NCBI GenBank assembly: GCA_946886425.1
Contig: CAMPIP010000090.1
Coordinates: 1-9,272 of the forward strand
Origin: an uncultured Actinomycetes bacterium
GTDB lineage: Bacteria > Actinomycetota > Thermoleophilia > Solirubrobacterales > 70-9
Reading direction: 5' to 3'
Length of the DNA: 9,272 bases
Both the position numbers and the translations under genes were made by a program. Of the stretch, positions 1 through 5,789 are shown in pieces (position 1 is the first letter of the stretch; each line of letters opens with the position of its first letter). The notes beneath the pieces were generated by a model. That model worked only from the letters and a program-made list of their open reading frames with translations, was not told the origin of the DNA and ran no database searches.

Positions 1-158
1 ACGGCCGCATCTCCTTCACCGGGATCGCCGCCGTGATCGAGGGGGTCCTGGAGGCGATGCCGGCCCAGCCGGTCGGCCACTTCGACGACCTCTTCGCCGC
101 CGACGCCGAGGCCCGCCGCCGCTCTGAAGAGCAGGTCCGGGGGTTGATGCCAGCATGA
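1..158 (+). CDS. dxr: 1-deoxy-D-xylulose 5-phosphate reductoisomerase, C-terminal end (partial)
   Basis: Only the last 51 codons are present; the reading frame enters at base 3 and stops at TGA 156-158. The peptide begins GRISFTGIAAVIEGVL and ends with an AD-x-EAR helix, which fits the C-terminal helical domain of Dxr/IspC, the NADPH-dependent enzyme that turns DXP into MEP in isoprenoid synthesis. The active site and cofactor fold lie outside the window. The identification is helped by what follows: an M50 site-2 protease and then ispG, the same order as dxr–rip1–gcpE in Mycobacterium. The stop codon overlaps the next start (ATGA, 155-158), so the two genes are probably translationally coupled. 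The fragment is short, but its sequence and context agree. Confidence 0.88.
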   Translation, partial: GRISFTGIAAVIEGVLEAMPAQPVGHFDDLFAADAEARRRSEEQVRGLMPA

Positions 159-1246
159 ACTGGCTCTACATCTTCCTCGGCTTCGCGCTGCTGATCATGC
201 TCCACGAGGCCGGCCACTACGTCGCCGCCAAGGCGACCGGGATGCGGGTCGAGCGCTTCTTCCTCTTCTTCGGGCCGACGATCTGGTCGTTCAAGCGCGG
301 CGAGACCGAATACGGGGTCAAGGCGATCCCGCTCGGCGGCTACGTGAAGATCACCGGGATGAACCCGGAGGAGGAGATGCCTCCGGAGGTCGCCCACCGC
401 GCCTACTACCGGCAGAAGGTCTGGAAGCGGATCGTCGTGATCGCGGCCGGGCCGGCGGTCAACATCGTCCTCGCCTTTTTGATCTTCGTCGGCGTCTACT
501 TCTTTGCCGCCCAGCAGGTCAATCAAACCGTCGGCGAGGTCAAAGCCGGTTCGCCGGCCGCCAAGGCCCTGGAGCCCGGCGACAAGATCCTCGCCATCGA
601 CGGAAAGAGCTTCCCGGGATTGAGCGAGGAAGCGCGGCTGACCAAGTTCGGCGAAACCGTCGGCGCCCACGAATGCCCCGGCGAGCAGGTCGACGGCTGC
701 AAGGCCGCGACGCCGGTGAAGCTGAAGGTCGAGCGCGACGGGCAGGTCCAGACGCTGCTGGTCACGCCCGAGTACAGCGCCGAAAACAAGCGCGCCCTGA
801 TCGGCTTTTCCTACGGCTCCGAAGGCACCTCGGTCAGCGCCGGGGAGGCGATCTCGCGGGCCGGCGACACGGTCTGGCTGATCACCAGCAAAACCGGCGA
901 GATCTTCGGCCGCATCTTCGAATCCGAGCAGCGCAAGCAGATCTCCGGCATCGTCGGGACCAGCGACGTCGCCAACCAGACGATCGACGTCGGCCTCGCC
1001 CAGTCGCTGCTGCTGCTGGCCGTGGTCAGCCTCTCGCTGGGCCTGATCAACCTGCTGCCGATCCTGCCGCTCGACGGCGGTCACATCTTCTGGGCGCTGA
1101 TCGAGAAGCTGCGCGGCCGGCCGGTCTCGCTGCGGGTCATGGAGCGGGCCAGCATGGTCGGCTTCGCGCTGGTCGCGGTGCTGTTCTTCATCGGCCTCAG
1201 CAACGACATCGGCCGCCTCAACGGCGAGGGCTTCAAAGTCCGTTAG
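155..1246 (+). CDS. rseP: Site-2 intramembrane zinc metalloprotease, RseP/Rip1 family (M50)
   Basis: This 363-residue protein has the full M50B layout. The first membrane helix carries the zinc motif HEAGH (H17, E18, H21). A second helix lies at about 93-119, an extracytoplasmic PDZ domain at about 125-215, a third helix at about 286-305 leads into the LDGG motif (D307, third zinc ligand), and a last helix lies at about 332-349. Members cut membrane-spanning anti-sigma factors and other single-pass proteins after a first cleavage outside the membrane; mycobacterial Rip1 acts on RskA, RslA and RsmA. The length is normal for actinobacteria. The start overlaps the dxr stop by 4 nt. The PDZ region holds a cysteine pair (C174, C182) around a short insertion, which could form a disulfide. 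The substrate is unknown from the sequence. Confidence 0.95.
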   Translation: MNWLYIFLGFALLIMLHEAGHYVAAKATGMRVERFFLFFGPTIWSFKRGETEYGVKAIPLGGYVKITGMNPEEEMPPEVAHRAYYRQKVWKRIVVIAAGPAVNIVLAFLIFVGVYFFAAQQVNQTVGEVKAGSPAAKALEPGDKILAIDGKSFPGLSEEARLTKFGETVGAHECPGEQVDGCKAATPVKLKVERDGQVQTLLVTPEYSAENKRALIGFSYGSEGTSVSAGEAISRAGDTVWLITSKTGEIFGRIFESEQRKQISGIVGTSDVANQTIDVGLAQSLLLLAVVSLSLGLINLLPILPLDGGHIFWALIEKLRGRPVSLRVMERASMVGFALVAVLFFIGLSNDIGRLNGEGFKVR

Positions 1247-1268
1247 CCGGCGGGCCGCCCGACCCGGA

Positions 1269-1274
1269 TACGCT
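1269..1274 (+). promoter_or_regulatory. Possible -10 element (TACGCT) for leaderless ispG
   Basis: The 34-nt gap between the protease and ispG has no Shine-Dalgarno sequence ahead of ATG 1281. It does contain TACGCT, which fits the actinobacterial TAnnnT -10 pattern and ends 6 nt before the ATG. That spacing would start the transcript at the A of the start codon. No convincing -35 is visible. The pattern is loose and can occur by chance. Confidence 0.35.
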
Positions 1275-1280
1275 TTGCAC

Positions 1281-2537
1281 ATGGCCTCAAAACGGCAGAT
1301 ATTCGTCGGCAGGGTGCCGATCGGCGGCGGCGCCCCGGTCGCGGTGCAGACGATGACCAAGACCGAGACCGCCAACCTGGCGGCGACGATGGAGCAGATC
1401 CGCAAGGTCGCCGACGCCGGCGCCGACCTGGTCCGCTGCGCGGTGCCGCGCGAGCAGGACGCCGAGGCCCTGAAGACGATCGTCGCCGAATCGCCGATCC
1501 CGGTGATCGCCGACATCCACTTCAACCACACCCTGGCGCTCAAGGCGATCGACGCCGGCGCTCACTGCATCCGCCTCAACCCCGGCAACATCGGCGGCCG
1601 CGACAAAGTCGCCGAGGTCGCCGAGAAAGCCAACGCCAAGGGCGTGCCGATGCGGATCGGCGTCAACTCCGGCTCGCTTCCCAAGCACCTCCACGAGCTG
1701 GAGCGGGAAGCCCCGGTCGAGGCGCTGGTCGCCGCCGCGGTCGAGTTCGTCGAGCTGATGGAGGGGCTCGACTTCGAGAACTTCAAGGTCTCGATCAAGT
1801 CGACCAACGTCCCGTACACGATCGCCGCCAACCGGCTGCTCTCCGAAAAGATCCCCTACCCGCTGCACCTCGGCGTCACCGAGGCCGGGACGAAATGGGG
1901 GGGATCGCTGAAATCGGCGGTCGGGCTGGGGACGCTGCTGGCCGACGGGATCGGCGACACGATCCGGATCAGCCTCTCGACCTTCCACGCCGAGGAGGAG
2001 GTCAAGGTCGCCTGGGAGATCCTCAAGGCCCTGCAGCTGCGCGAGCGCGGCCCGGTCCTGATCGCCTGCCCGACCTGCGGCCGCCTGCAGTTCGACATGG
2101 ACTCGGTGGTGGCCGAGATCGAGCAGCGCCTGGCGGGCTACGCGGAGCCGGTCGAGGTCGCCGTGCTGGGCTGCGCGGTGAACGGGATCGGCGAGGCAAG
2201 CCACGCCGACTTCGGGATCGCCGGCGCCAAGAACGAGGGCCTGATCTTCGCCGGCGGCAAACCGCTGCGGAAGGTCCCACAGGAGCAGCTGGTCGACACC
2301 CTCTTCGCGGAGATCGACAAGTCGCTCGACCGCGGCGGCGAGGTCGAGTTCGACGAGGCCGAGTCCCGCGAGGGGGCCGAGTGGGTCGCCAACATCGAGC
2401 GTGAAAACGCCGGCGACCTGACCCCCGAGAAGATCGCCCAGATGGAGAAGGAAGCGGTCGAAAAGGGCGAGTCGGACAAGGTCCTGCTCGACGAGGAGCA
2501 GTCGCCCACCAGCGGCAGGCGATTCACGCGGGCCTAG
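1281..2537 (+). CDS. ispG: 4-hydroxy-3-methylbut-2-en-1-yl diphosphate synthase (flavodoxin/ferredoxin)
   Basis: IspG (GcpE) reductively opens MEcPP to HMBPP in the MEP isoprenoid pathway, using a [4Fe-4S] cluster and an external electron donor. The cluster ligands are clear: C263 and C266 in ACPTCGR, C298 in GCAVNGIGE, and E305. Their spacing (3, 32 and 7) equals that of E. coli C270, C273, C305 and E312. The N-terminal TIM-barrel sequence includes ADIHFNHTLAL and CIRLNPGNIG. I chose ATG 1281 (418 residues) over an in-frame TTG at 1275 because the protein then starts MASKRQIFVGRVPIGG, as in relatives. The protein has an unusual acidic tail of about 65 residues (from about 353) beyond the normal catalytic end. 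With dxr just upstream, two MEP enzymes flank the protease gene. Confidence 0.96.
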   Translation: MASKRQIFVGRVPIGGGAPVAVQTMTKTETANLAATMEQIRKVADAGADLVRCAVPREQDAEALKTIVAESPIPVIADIHFNHTLALKAIDAGAHCIRLNPGNIGGRDKVAEVAEKANAKGVPMRIGVNSGSLPKHLHELEREAPVEALVAAAVEFVELMEGLDFENFKVSIKSTNVPYTIAANRLLSEKIPYPLHLGVTEAGTKWGGSLKSAVGLGTLLADGIGDTIRISLSTFHAEEEVKVAWEILKALQLRERGPVLIACPTCGRLQFDMDSVVAEIEQRLAGYAEPVEVAVLGCAVNGIGEASHADFGIAGAKNEGLIFAGGKPLRKVPQEQLVDTLFAEIDKSLDRGGEVEFDEAESREGAEWVANIERENAGDLTPEKIAQMEKEAVEKGESDKVLLDEEQSPTSGRRFTRA

Positions 2538-2556
2538 GCTGCCCGCCACCGCGCGA

Positions 2557-2562
2557 TATAAC
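2557..2562 (+). promoter_or_regulatory. Possible -10 element (TATAAC) ahead of proS
   Basis: TATAAC stands out in the GC-rich 34-nt gap between ispG and proS and ends 9 nt before the GTG start. There is no Shine-Dalgarno upstream of that GTG, so proS may have its own promoter and a leaderless or nearly leaderless transcript. I find no good -35 hexamer at the expected distance. Confidence 0.42.
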
Positions 2563-2571
2563 CGACCGCTC

Positions 2572-4089
2572 GTGGCCAAGAAGAACGCCATCTCGCCCTC
2601 GCGCGCCGAGGACTTTCCCGCCTGGTTCCAGGCCGTGGTCAAGGAGGCCGAGGTCGCCGAACTCGCCCACGTGCGCGGCTCGATGGTGATCCGGCCGTGG
2701 GGATACGCGACCTGGGAGCTGATGCAGCGCGGGCTCGACGGCGCGATCAAGGAGACCGGCGCCCAGAATGCCTACTTCCCGCTCTTCATCCCGCTCAACT
2801 ACTTCGAGGAGGAGGCCGAGCACGTCGAGGGATTCGCCAAGGAGATGGCGGTCGTCACCCACCACCGGCTCGAGGCGGACCCGTCGCGGCCGGGGAAGCT
2901 GAAGCCGGCGGGAGAGCTGGCCGAGCCGCTGATCGTGCGGCCTACCTCGGAGACCGTGATCGGCAAGTCGTTCGCGAAATGGATCGACTCCTACCGCGAC
3001 CTGCCGCTGATGATCAACCAGTGGGCGAACGTGGTCCGCTGGGAGATGCGGCCGCGGGTGCTGCTGCGGACCACCGAGTTCCTCTGGCAGGAGGGCCACA
3101 CCGCCCACGCGACCGAGGCCGAGGCCCGCGAGGAGACCGAGCGGATGCTCGAGGTCTACCGCGAGTTCGCCGAGTCCCACCTGGCGATCCCGGTGCTCAC
3201 CGGCGAGAAGCCGGCGGAAGAGCGCTTCCCGGGCGCCGTCAGCAGCCTCTCGATCGAGGCGATGATGCAGGACGGCAAGGCGCTGCAGGCGGGCACCTCG
3301 CACTACCTCGGCCAGGGGTTCGCCGAAGCGGCGGAGATCCGCTTCCTCGACCGCGACGGCGAGAGCAAGCTCGTCCACACCTCCTCCTGGGGCGTCTCGA
3401 CCCGGCTGCTCGGCGCCCTGGTGATGTCGCACTCCGACGACGACGGCCTGCGGCTGCCGCCGCGGGTGGCGCCCCAGCAGGTCGTCGTGGTGCCGATCCT
3501 GCGCGGCGACTCCGCCGACGCGGTCCGCGCCCACGCCGAGGAGCTGGCGGCCGAGATCGGCGCCCAGAGCTACGCCGGCGCCCCGGTGCGGGCGCTGGCC
3601 GATCTCCGCGACCGCGAGCCGCCGGCGAAGCGCTGGGAGTGGGTCCGCAAGGGCGCGCCGCTGGTGATCGAAGTCGGGCCCCGCGACCTCGAGCAGGGGG
3701 CGGTGATGATGCGCCGCCGCGACGCCGCGGAGCCGAAGGGCGAGTCGGTCCCCCGCGGGGAGATCGTCGCCCGGGTGCCGGCGCTGCTGGAGCAGATCCA
3801 GGCCGGCTACCTCGGCGCCGCCGCCGAGCGGCTGCGGGCGCGCACCGCACGCGACATCGACAACGTGGATGATTTCCGGAGATGGTTCGAGGGCGACGAC
3901 GGCGATCCCGACAGCGGCGGCTTCGTGCGGGCGCCCTGGAGCGAGGCTCCCGAGTCGGCCGCGACGATGGAGGACCTGAAGGTCTCGGTCCGCTGCATCC
4001 CCTTCGACCAGCAGCTGCCCGAGGGCGCCAGGTGCGTGCTCACCGGCCAGCCGGCGACGGTCGAAGCGGTCTTCGCCCGGGCCTACTGA
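2572..4089 (+). CDS. proS: Prolyl-tRNA synthetase, archaeal/eukaryote-type
   Basis: This class II synthetase charges tRNA-Pro with proline. Motif 1 surrounds RPWG (41-44), motif 2 begins RWEMRPRVLLRTTEFLWQEGH (R156 onward), and motif 3 begins at G274 (GVSTRLLGALVMSHSDDDG, with arginine R278). The anticodon-binding domain begins near residue 300. At 505 residues it has no editing insertion between motifs 2 and 3, unlike the E. coli type. It has the extra C-terminal domain ending in tyrosine (Y505) typical of the archaeal/eukaryote-like group. That domain often binds zinc through four cysteines; here I see only C475 and C488, so the zinc site looks reduced. The start is GTG; the next codons (AKKNAISPSRAEDFPAWF) match the family N-terminus. 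Confidence 0.96.
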   Translation: MAKKNAISPSRAEDFPAWFQAVVKEAEVAELAHVRGSMVIRPWGYATWELMQRGLDGAIKETGAQNAYFPLFIPLNYFEEEAEHVEGFAKEMAVVTHHRLEADPSRPGKLKPAGELAEPLIVRPTSETVIGKSFAKWIDSYRDLPLMINQWANVVRWEMRPRVLLRTTEFLWQEGHTAHATEAEAREETERMLEVYREFAESHLAIPVLTGEKPAEERFPGAVSSLSIEAMMQDGKALQAGTSHYLGQGFAEAAEIRFLDRDGESKLVHTSSWGVSTRLLGALVMSHSDDDGLRLPPRVAPQQVVVVPILRGDSADAVRAHAEELAAEIGAQSYAGAPVRALADLRDREPPAKRWEWVRKGAPLVIEVGPRDLEQGAVMMRRRDAAEPKGESVPRGEIVARVPALLEQIQAGYLGAAAERLRARTARDIDNVDDFRRWFEGDDGDPDSGGFVRAPWSEAPESAATMEDLKVSVRCIPFDQQLPEGARCVLTGQPATVEAVFARAY

Positions 4090-4105
4090 GCGGAGCCCCG
4101 GGGCG

Positions 4106-4744
4106 ATGACCGACGCCGCCCCGTTCGGCCGCGGCCGCATCCGCCGCCTCTTCGGCCTCGACCGCACCGGCGCCAAACCGCGCCAGACCCGCAAAGGCGA
4201 GCCGCTCAACCCGTGGACGATCCCGAACCTGGTCGGCTACGTCCGGCTCGCCGCGATCCCGGTTTTCCTCTACCTCGCCTACTCCTCGGACGACGGGCGC
4301 ACCGTCGCCTCGGCGGTGCTGTTCTGGCTGATCGCCGCCGGCGACTACCTGGACGGCTTCCTGGCCCGCGTCACCGGCCAGTACAGCCGCATGGGGGCAC
4401 TGCTCGACCCGCTGGTCGACCGGCTGACGATCCTCGCCGGCGCCGCCGTCTGCTGGAGCTTCGAGCTGCTGCCGCGCTGGGCACTGGCGCTGCTGGCACT
4501 GCGTGAGCTCTCGATGCTGGTCCTCGCCCAGTACGGACTCCGCCACGGGGTCGACGTCGAAGTCAACTGGCCGGGGCGGATCTCGGTCTTCCCGATCATG
4601 GGTGGGATCTTCTTCGCGCTGGTCTTCGCCGGCTGGGTCCCCTCGGCGCTGCTGATCGTCGGCGTGGCCCTGGCGATCCTCGCCACGGCGCTGTACGCGC
4701 GGACCGGGATCCGCGCCGTACGGGACGCCCGGGCCGCAAGCTGA
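4106..4744 (+). CDS. CDP-alcohol phosphatidyltransferase, PgsA-like membrane enzyme
   Basis: This 212-residue integral membrane protein joins CDP-diacylglycerol to an alcohol in phospholipid synthesis. The family signature D-x2-DG-x2-AR-x8-G-x3-D-x3-D is complete: D80, D83, G84, A87, R88, G97, D101 and D105. The aspartates bind metal and the CDP group. An amphipathic NPWTIPNLVGYVRL segment (about 36-50) precedes several hydrophobic helices. About 35 basic, probably cytoplasmic residues come first. GGAG (4092-4095) lies 10 nt before the ATG, and the gap to proS is 16 nt, so the two are probably co-transcribed. The acceptor cannot be read from the sequence: glycerol-3-phosphate (PgsA), phosphatidylglycerol (cardiolipin synthase) and inositol phosphate are all possible. 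In M. tuberculosis pgsA2 (Rv1822) also lies upstream of garA–ftsR, which favours a PgsA2-like role. Confidence 0.9.
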   Translation: MTDAAPFGRGRIRRLFGLDRTGAKPRQTRKGEPLNPWTIPNLVGYVRLAAIPVFLYLAYSSDDGRTVASAVLFWLIAAGDYLDGFLARVTGQYSRMGALLDPLVDRLTILAGAAVCWSFELLPRWALALLALRELSMLVLAQYGLRHGVDVEVNWPGRISVFPIMGGIFFALVFAGWVPSALLIVGVALAILATALYARTGIRAVRDARAAS

Positions 4745-4764
4745 GGTGCAGATCCAGGCCAACC

Positions 4765-4781
4765 TTCAACCTGCAGTTGAA
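4765..4781. promoter_or_regulatory. Inverted repeat TTCAAC-5 nt-GTTGAA overlapping the -35 element
   Basis: Two perfect 6-bp arms (4765-4770 and 4776-4781) surround CTGCA. The right arm contains most of the -35 hexamer of the promoter at 4777-4806. The hexamer AACCTT also recurs at 4761-4766 and 4780-4785. A dyad in this position is a good candidate operator for a repressor or a competing activator. The binding protein is unknown; the MerR-type gene downstream is one candidate. Confidence 0.5.
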
Positions 4782-4806
4782 CCTTGCTGGACCGGCAACC
4801 TATAAT
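4777..4806 (+). promoter_or_regulatory. Strong sigma-A promoter (TTGAAC / TATAAT, 18-nt spacer)
   Basis: The -35 box TTGAAC (4777-4782) and a perfect -10 box TATAAT (4801-4806) are separated by 18 nt in otherwise GC-rich DNA. Transcription should begin near 4813, giving a leader of about 43 nt before the GTG at 4856. This is the clearest promoter in the window and marks the start of a new transcription unit carrying the RsiG-like, FHA and MerR genes. Confidence 0.85.
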
Positions 4807-4821
4807 CGGCGTCCGCAAACG

Positions 4822-4837
4822 GAGGCGCCCGCGCCTC
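4822..4837 (+). promoter_or_regulatory. Leader hairpin between promoter and ribosome-binding site
   Basis: GAGGCGC and GCGCCTC form a perfect 7-base inverted repeat around CC, or a 6-bp stem with a CCCG loop as RNA. It lies within the predicted leader, 7 nt upstream of AAGGAG. It could influence mRNA stability or ribosome access, or be a DNA-level operator. GC-rich genomes produce such stems by chance, and no U-tract follows, so it is not a typical terminator. Confidence 0.35.
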
Positions 4838-4844
4838 GGCCTCA

Positions 4845-4850
4845 AAGGAG
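4845..4850 (+). promoter_or_regulatory. Shine-Dalgarno AAGGAG that sets the rsiG-like start
   Basis: AAGGAG lies 5 nt before GTG 4856. It decides against starting in the longer open frame that runs back to 4784, since that frame passes through the -10 box and the leader. Confidence 0.8.
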
Positions 4851-4855
4851 AAAGA

Positions 4856-5128
4856 GTGGAGGAGACCTTCCCCGATCTTGGCTCTCTCAGCGACATCGAG
4901 CTGAAAGAGATGATCGACAAGTTGATGGCCGAGGAGAACGAGATCTCCTACAAGCGACGAGTGCTGCACGGCAAGATCGACATCCTCCGCGCCGAGCTGG
5001 TCAACCGGCTGCGCCAGAAGCGCGAGCGCGGCGACTCGATCATCTCCGGCGACGACGTCGAGCAGCTGACCGAGATCCTCGCCGGCAAGGCCAAGGGCGC
5101 GCCGCCGGAGGACACGCCGGCCGCCTGA
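4856..5128 (+). CDS. rsiG: RsiG-like c-di-GMP-responsive anti-sigma factor (single-motif type)
   Basis: This 90-residue acidic, helical protein (GTG start) contains the spacing E-x3-S-x2-R-x3-[Q]-x3-D known from RsiG: E27, S31, R34, H38 and D42, with histidine where glutamine is usual. In Streptomyces, RsiG carries two such motifs on an antiparallel coiled coil and, when bound to c-di-GMP, holds the sigma factor WhiG inactive. Basal actinobacteria such as Rubrobacter have short one-motif versions that dimerise, and there the switch controls type IV pili. The length, the single motif and the LSDIELKEMIDKLMAEENEIS lead-in (residues 11-31) suit that ancestral form. No WhiG-type sigma gene is in the window. 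The gene is first in a promoter-driven block, followed after 20 nt by the FHA gene. The family call rests on the motif and size; sigma binding and c-di-GMP binding are inferred. Confidence 0.8.
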   Translation: MEETFPDLGSLSDIELKEMIDKLMAEENEISYKRRVLHGKIDILRAELVNRLRQKRERGDSIISGDDVEQLTEILAGKAKGAPPEDTPAA

Positions 5129-5148
5129 GCGCGGAGGCGAGCGAGCCG

Positions 5149-5622
5149 ATGGCCGTCCACTGTCCCGAGTGCGGGTTCGCCAACCCTGAGGGGGCGAACT
5201 ACTGCCAGAAGTGCGGCGCCTACCTGGGTGGGCCCAGCGAGGGCGGCGAGGACCCGACGACGATGACCTACACGGTCGGGGAGACCGGCGACATGCAGCC
5301 GGTCGACATCGACGAGGTGGTCGAGGCGGCCGGGGCGGCGCTGGTGATCCGGGCCGGAGGCGGCCGTGCCGGGGAGAGCTTCAGCATCGAGGAGGACCGG
5401 GTCAGCATCGGCCGCAGCCCCGACGCCGGCGTCTTCCTCGACGACGTCACCGTCTCCCGCAACCACGCGCTGCTGGTGCGGCGCCGCGACGGCCTCTACA
5501 TCGACGACCTCGGCTCGCTCAACGGCACCTACGTGAACCGCCGCCGGATCGAGTCGCACCGCCTCACCGACGGCGACGAGGTCCAGGTCGGCAAGTACAA
5601 GCTCAGCTACCTGGAGCGCTAG
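5149..5622 (+). CDS. Zinc-ribbon/FHA-domain protein, GarA-like
   Basis: This 157-residue protein starts with a zinc ribbon (C5-x2-C8 and C19-x2-C22). A linker with threonines (DPTTMTYT, T37/T38) follows, then an FHA domain at about 63-157. The FHA phosphothreonine-binding residues are present: G88-R89, S103-x2-H106, and N125-G126 within SLNGTYVN. In mycobacterial GarA and corynebacterial OdhI, kinases of the PknB/PknG type phosphorylate a threonine pair ahead of the FHA domain. The domain then folds onto it, switching off binding to 2-oxoglutarate metabolism enzymes. A similar switch here is inference; the zinc ribbon is not part of GarA or OdhI. GGAGG (5133-5137) lies 11 nt before ATG 5149. 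An FtsR-like gene follows, as garA is followed by ftsR in Mycobacterium. Confidence 0.9.
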   Translation: MAVHCPECGFANPEGANYCQKCGAYLGGPSEGGEDPTTMTYTVGETGDMQPVDIDEVVEAAGAALVIRAGGGRAGESFSIEEDRVSIGRSPDAGVFLDDVTVSRNHALLVRRRDGLYIDDLGSLNGTYVNRRRIESHRLTDGDEVQVGKYKLSYLER

Positions 5623-5623
5623 T

Positions 5624-5788
5624 AGATGCCCGGCTCCCCGACCCCGCACCCCTGGATGCCGCGCATGGCACATCGCATCTCTGCGTCCTCGGGCTTGCCT
5701 TTGGCACCGCCAAAGGCGACGCCCTGCGTCCTTGATCTGCTCGGCCACGCACACCCCCAGGCGCACGCGGCCAGGGAGCCGGGCATCT
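5624..5788. repeat. Palindromic, MITE-like intergenic element with 15-bp terminal inverted repeats
   Basis: The whole gap between the FHA and MerR genes is bounded by AGATGCCCGGCTCCC (5624-5638) and its exact complement (5774-5788). Inside lie a shorter matching pair (5651-5655 with 5757-5761) and a perfect central 9-bp stem with a 3-nt loop (5697-5717). A 9-bp direct repeat CTGCGTCCT occurs at 5681-5689 and 5724-5732. The structure can fold into a long imperfect hairpin. The left end lies 1 nt after the FHA stop and the right end 1 nt before the MerR start. It may be a small mobile element, a REP/BIME-type repeat or a structured RNA. No clear target-site duplication is visible, and other genomic copies cannot be seen here. 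Confidence 0.65.
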
Positions 5789-5789
5789 G

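Noticed and set aside
1287..2750. Long minus-strand open frame (487 residues) opposite ispG
   Set aside because: It lies antisense to a certain gene, its translation is a compositionally biased mix of Asp, Arg, Gly and Val, and no family is recognisable. High GC content removes stops by chance.
2524..4209. Long minus-strand open frame (561 residues) opposite proS
   Set aside because: It is the mirror of the proS codon pattern, with low-complexity Arg/Gly/His/Leu-rich sequence and no motif or ribosome site.
4777..5148. Extension of the FHA protein frame back to 4777
   Set aside because: It would overlap the RsiG-like gene and the promoter. The zinc ribbon begins right after ATG 5149, which has GGAGG upstream.
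5697..5717. Central 9-bp stem read as a simple rho-independent terminator for the FHA gene
   Set aside because: No T-run follows, and the stem is better explained as the core of the larger palindromic element, though some attenuation cannot be excluded.
5619..5786. 55-residue minus-strand ORF inside the palindromic element
   Set aside because: It starts within the terminal repeat, has no ribosome-binding site, and is explained by the repeat itself.
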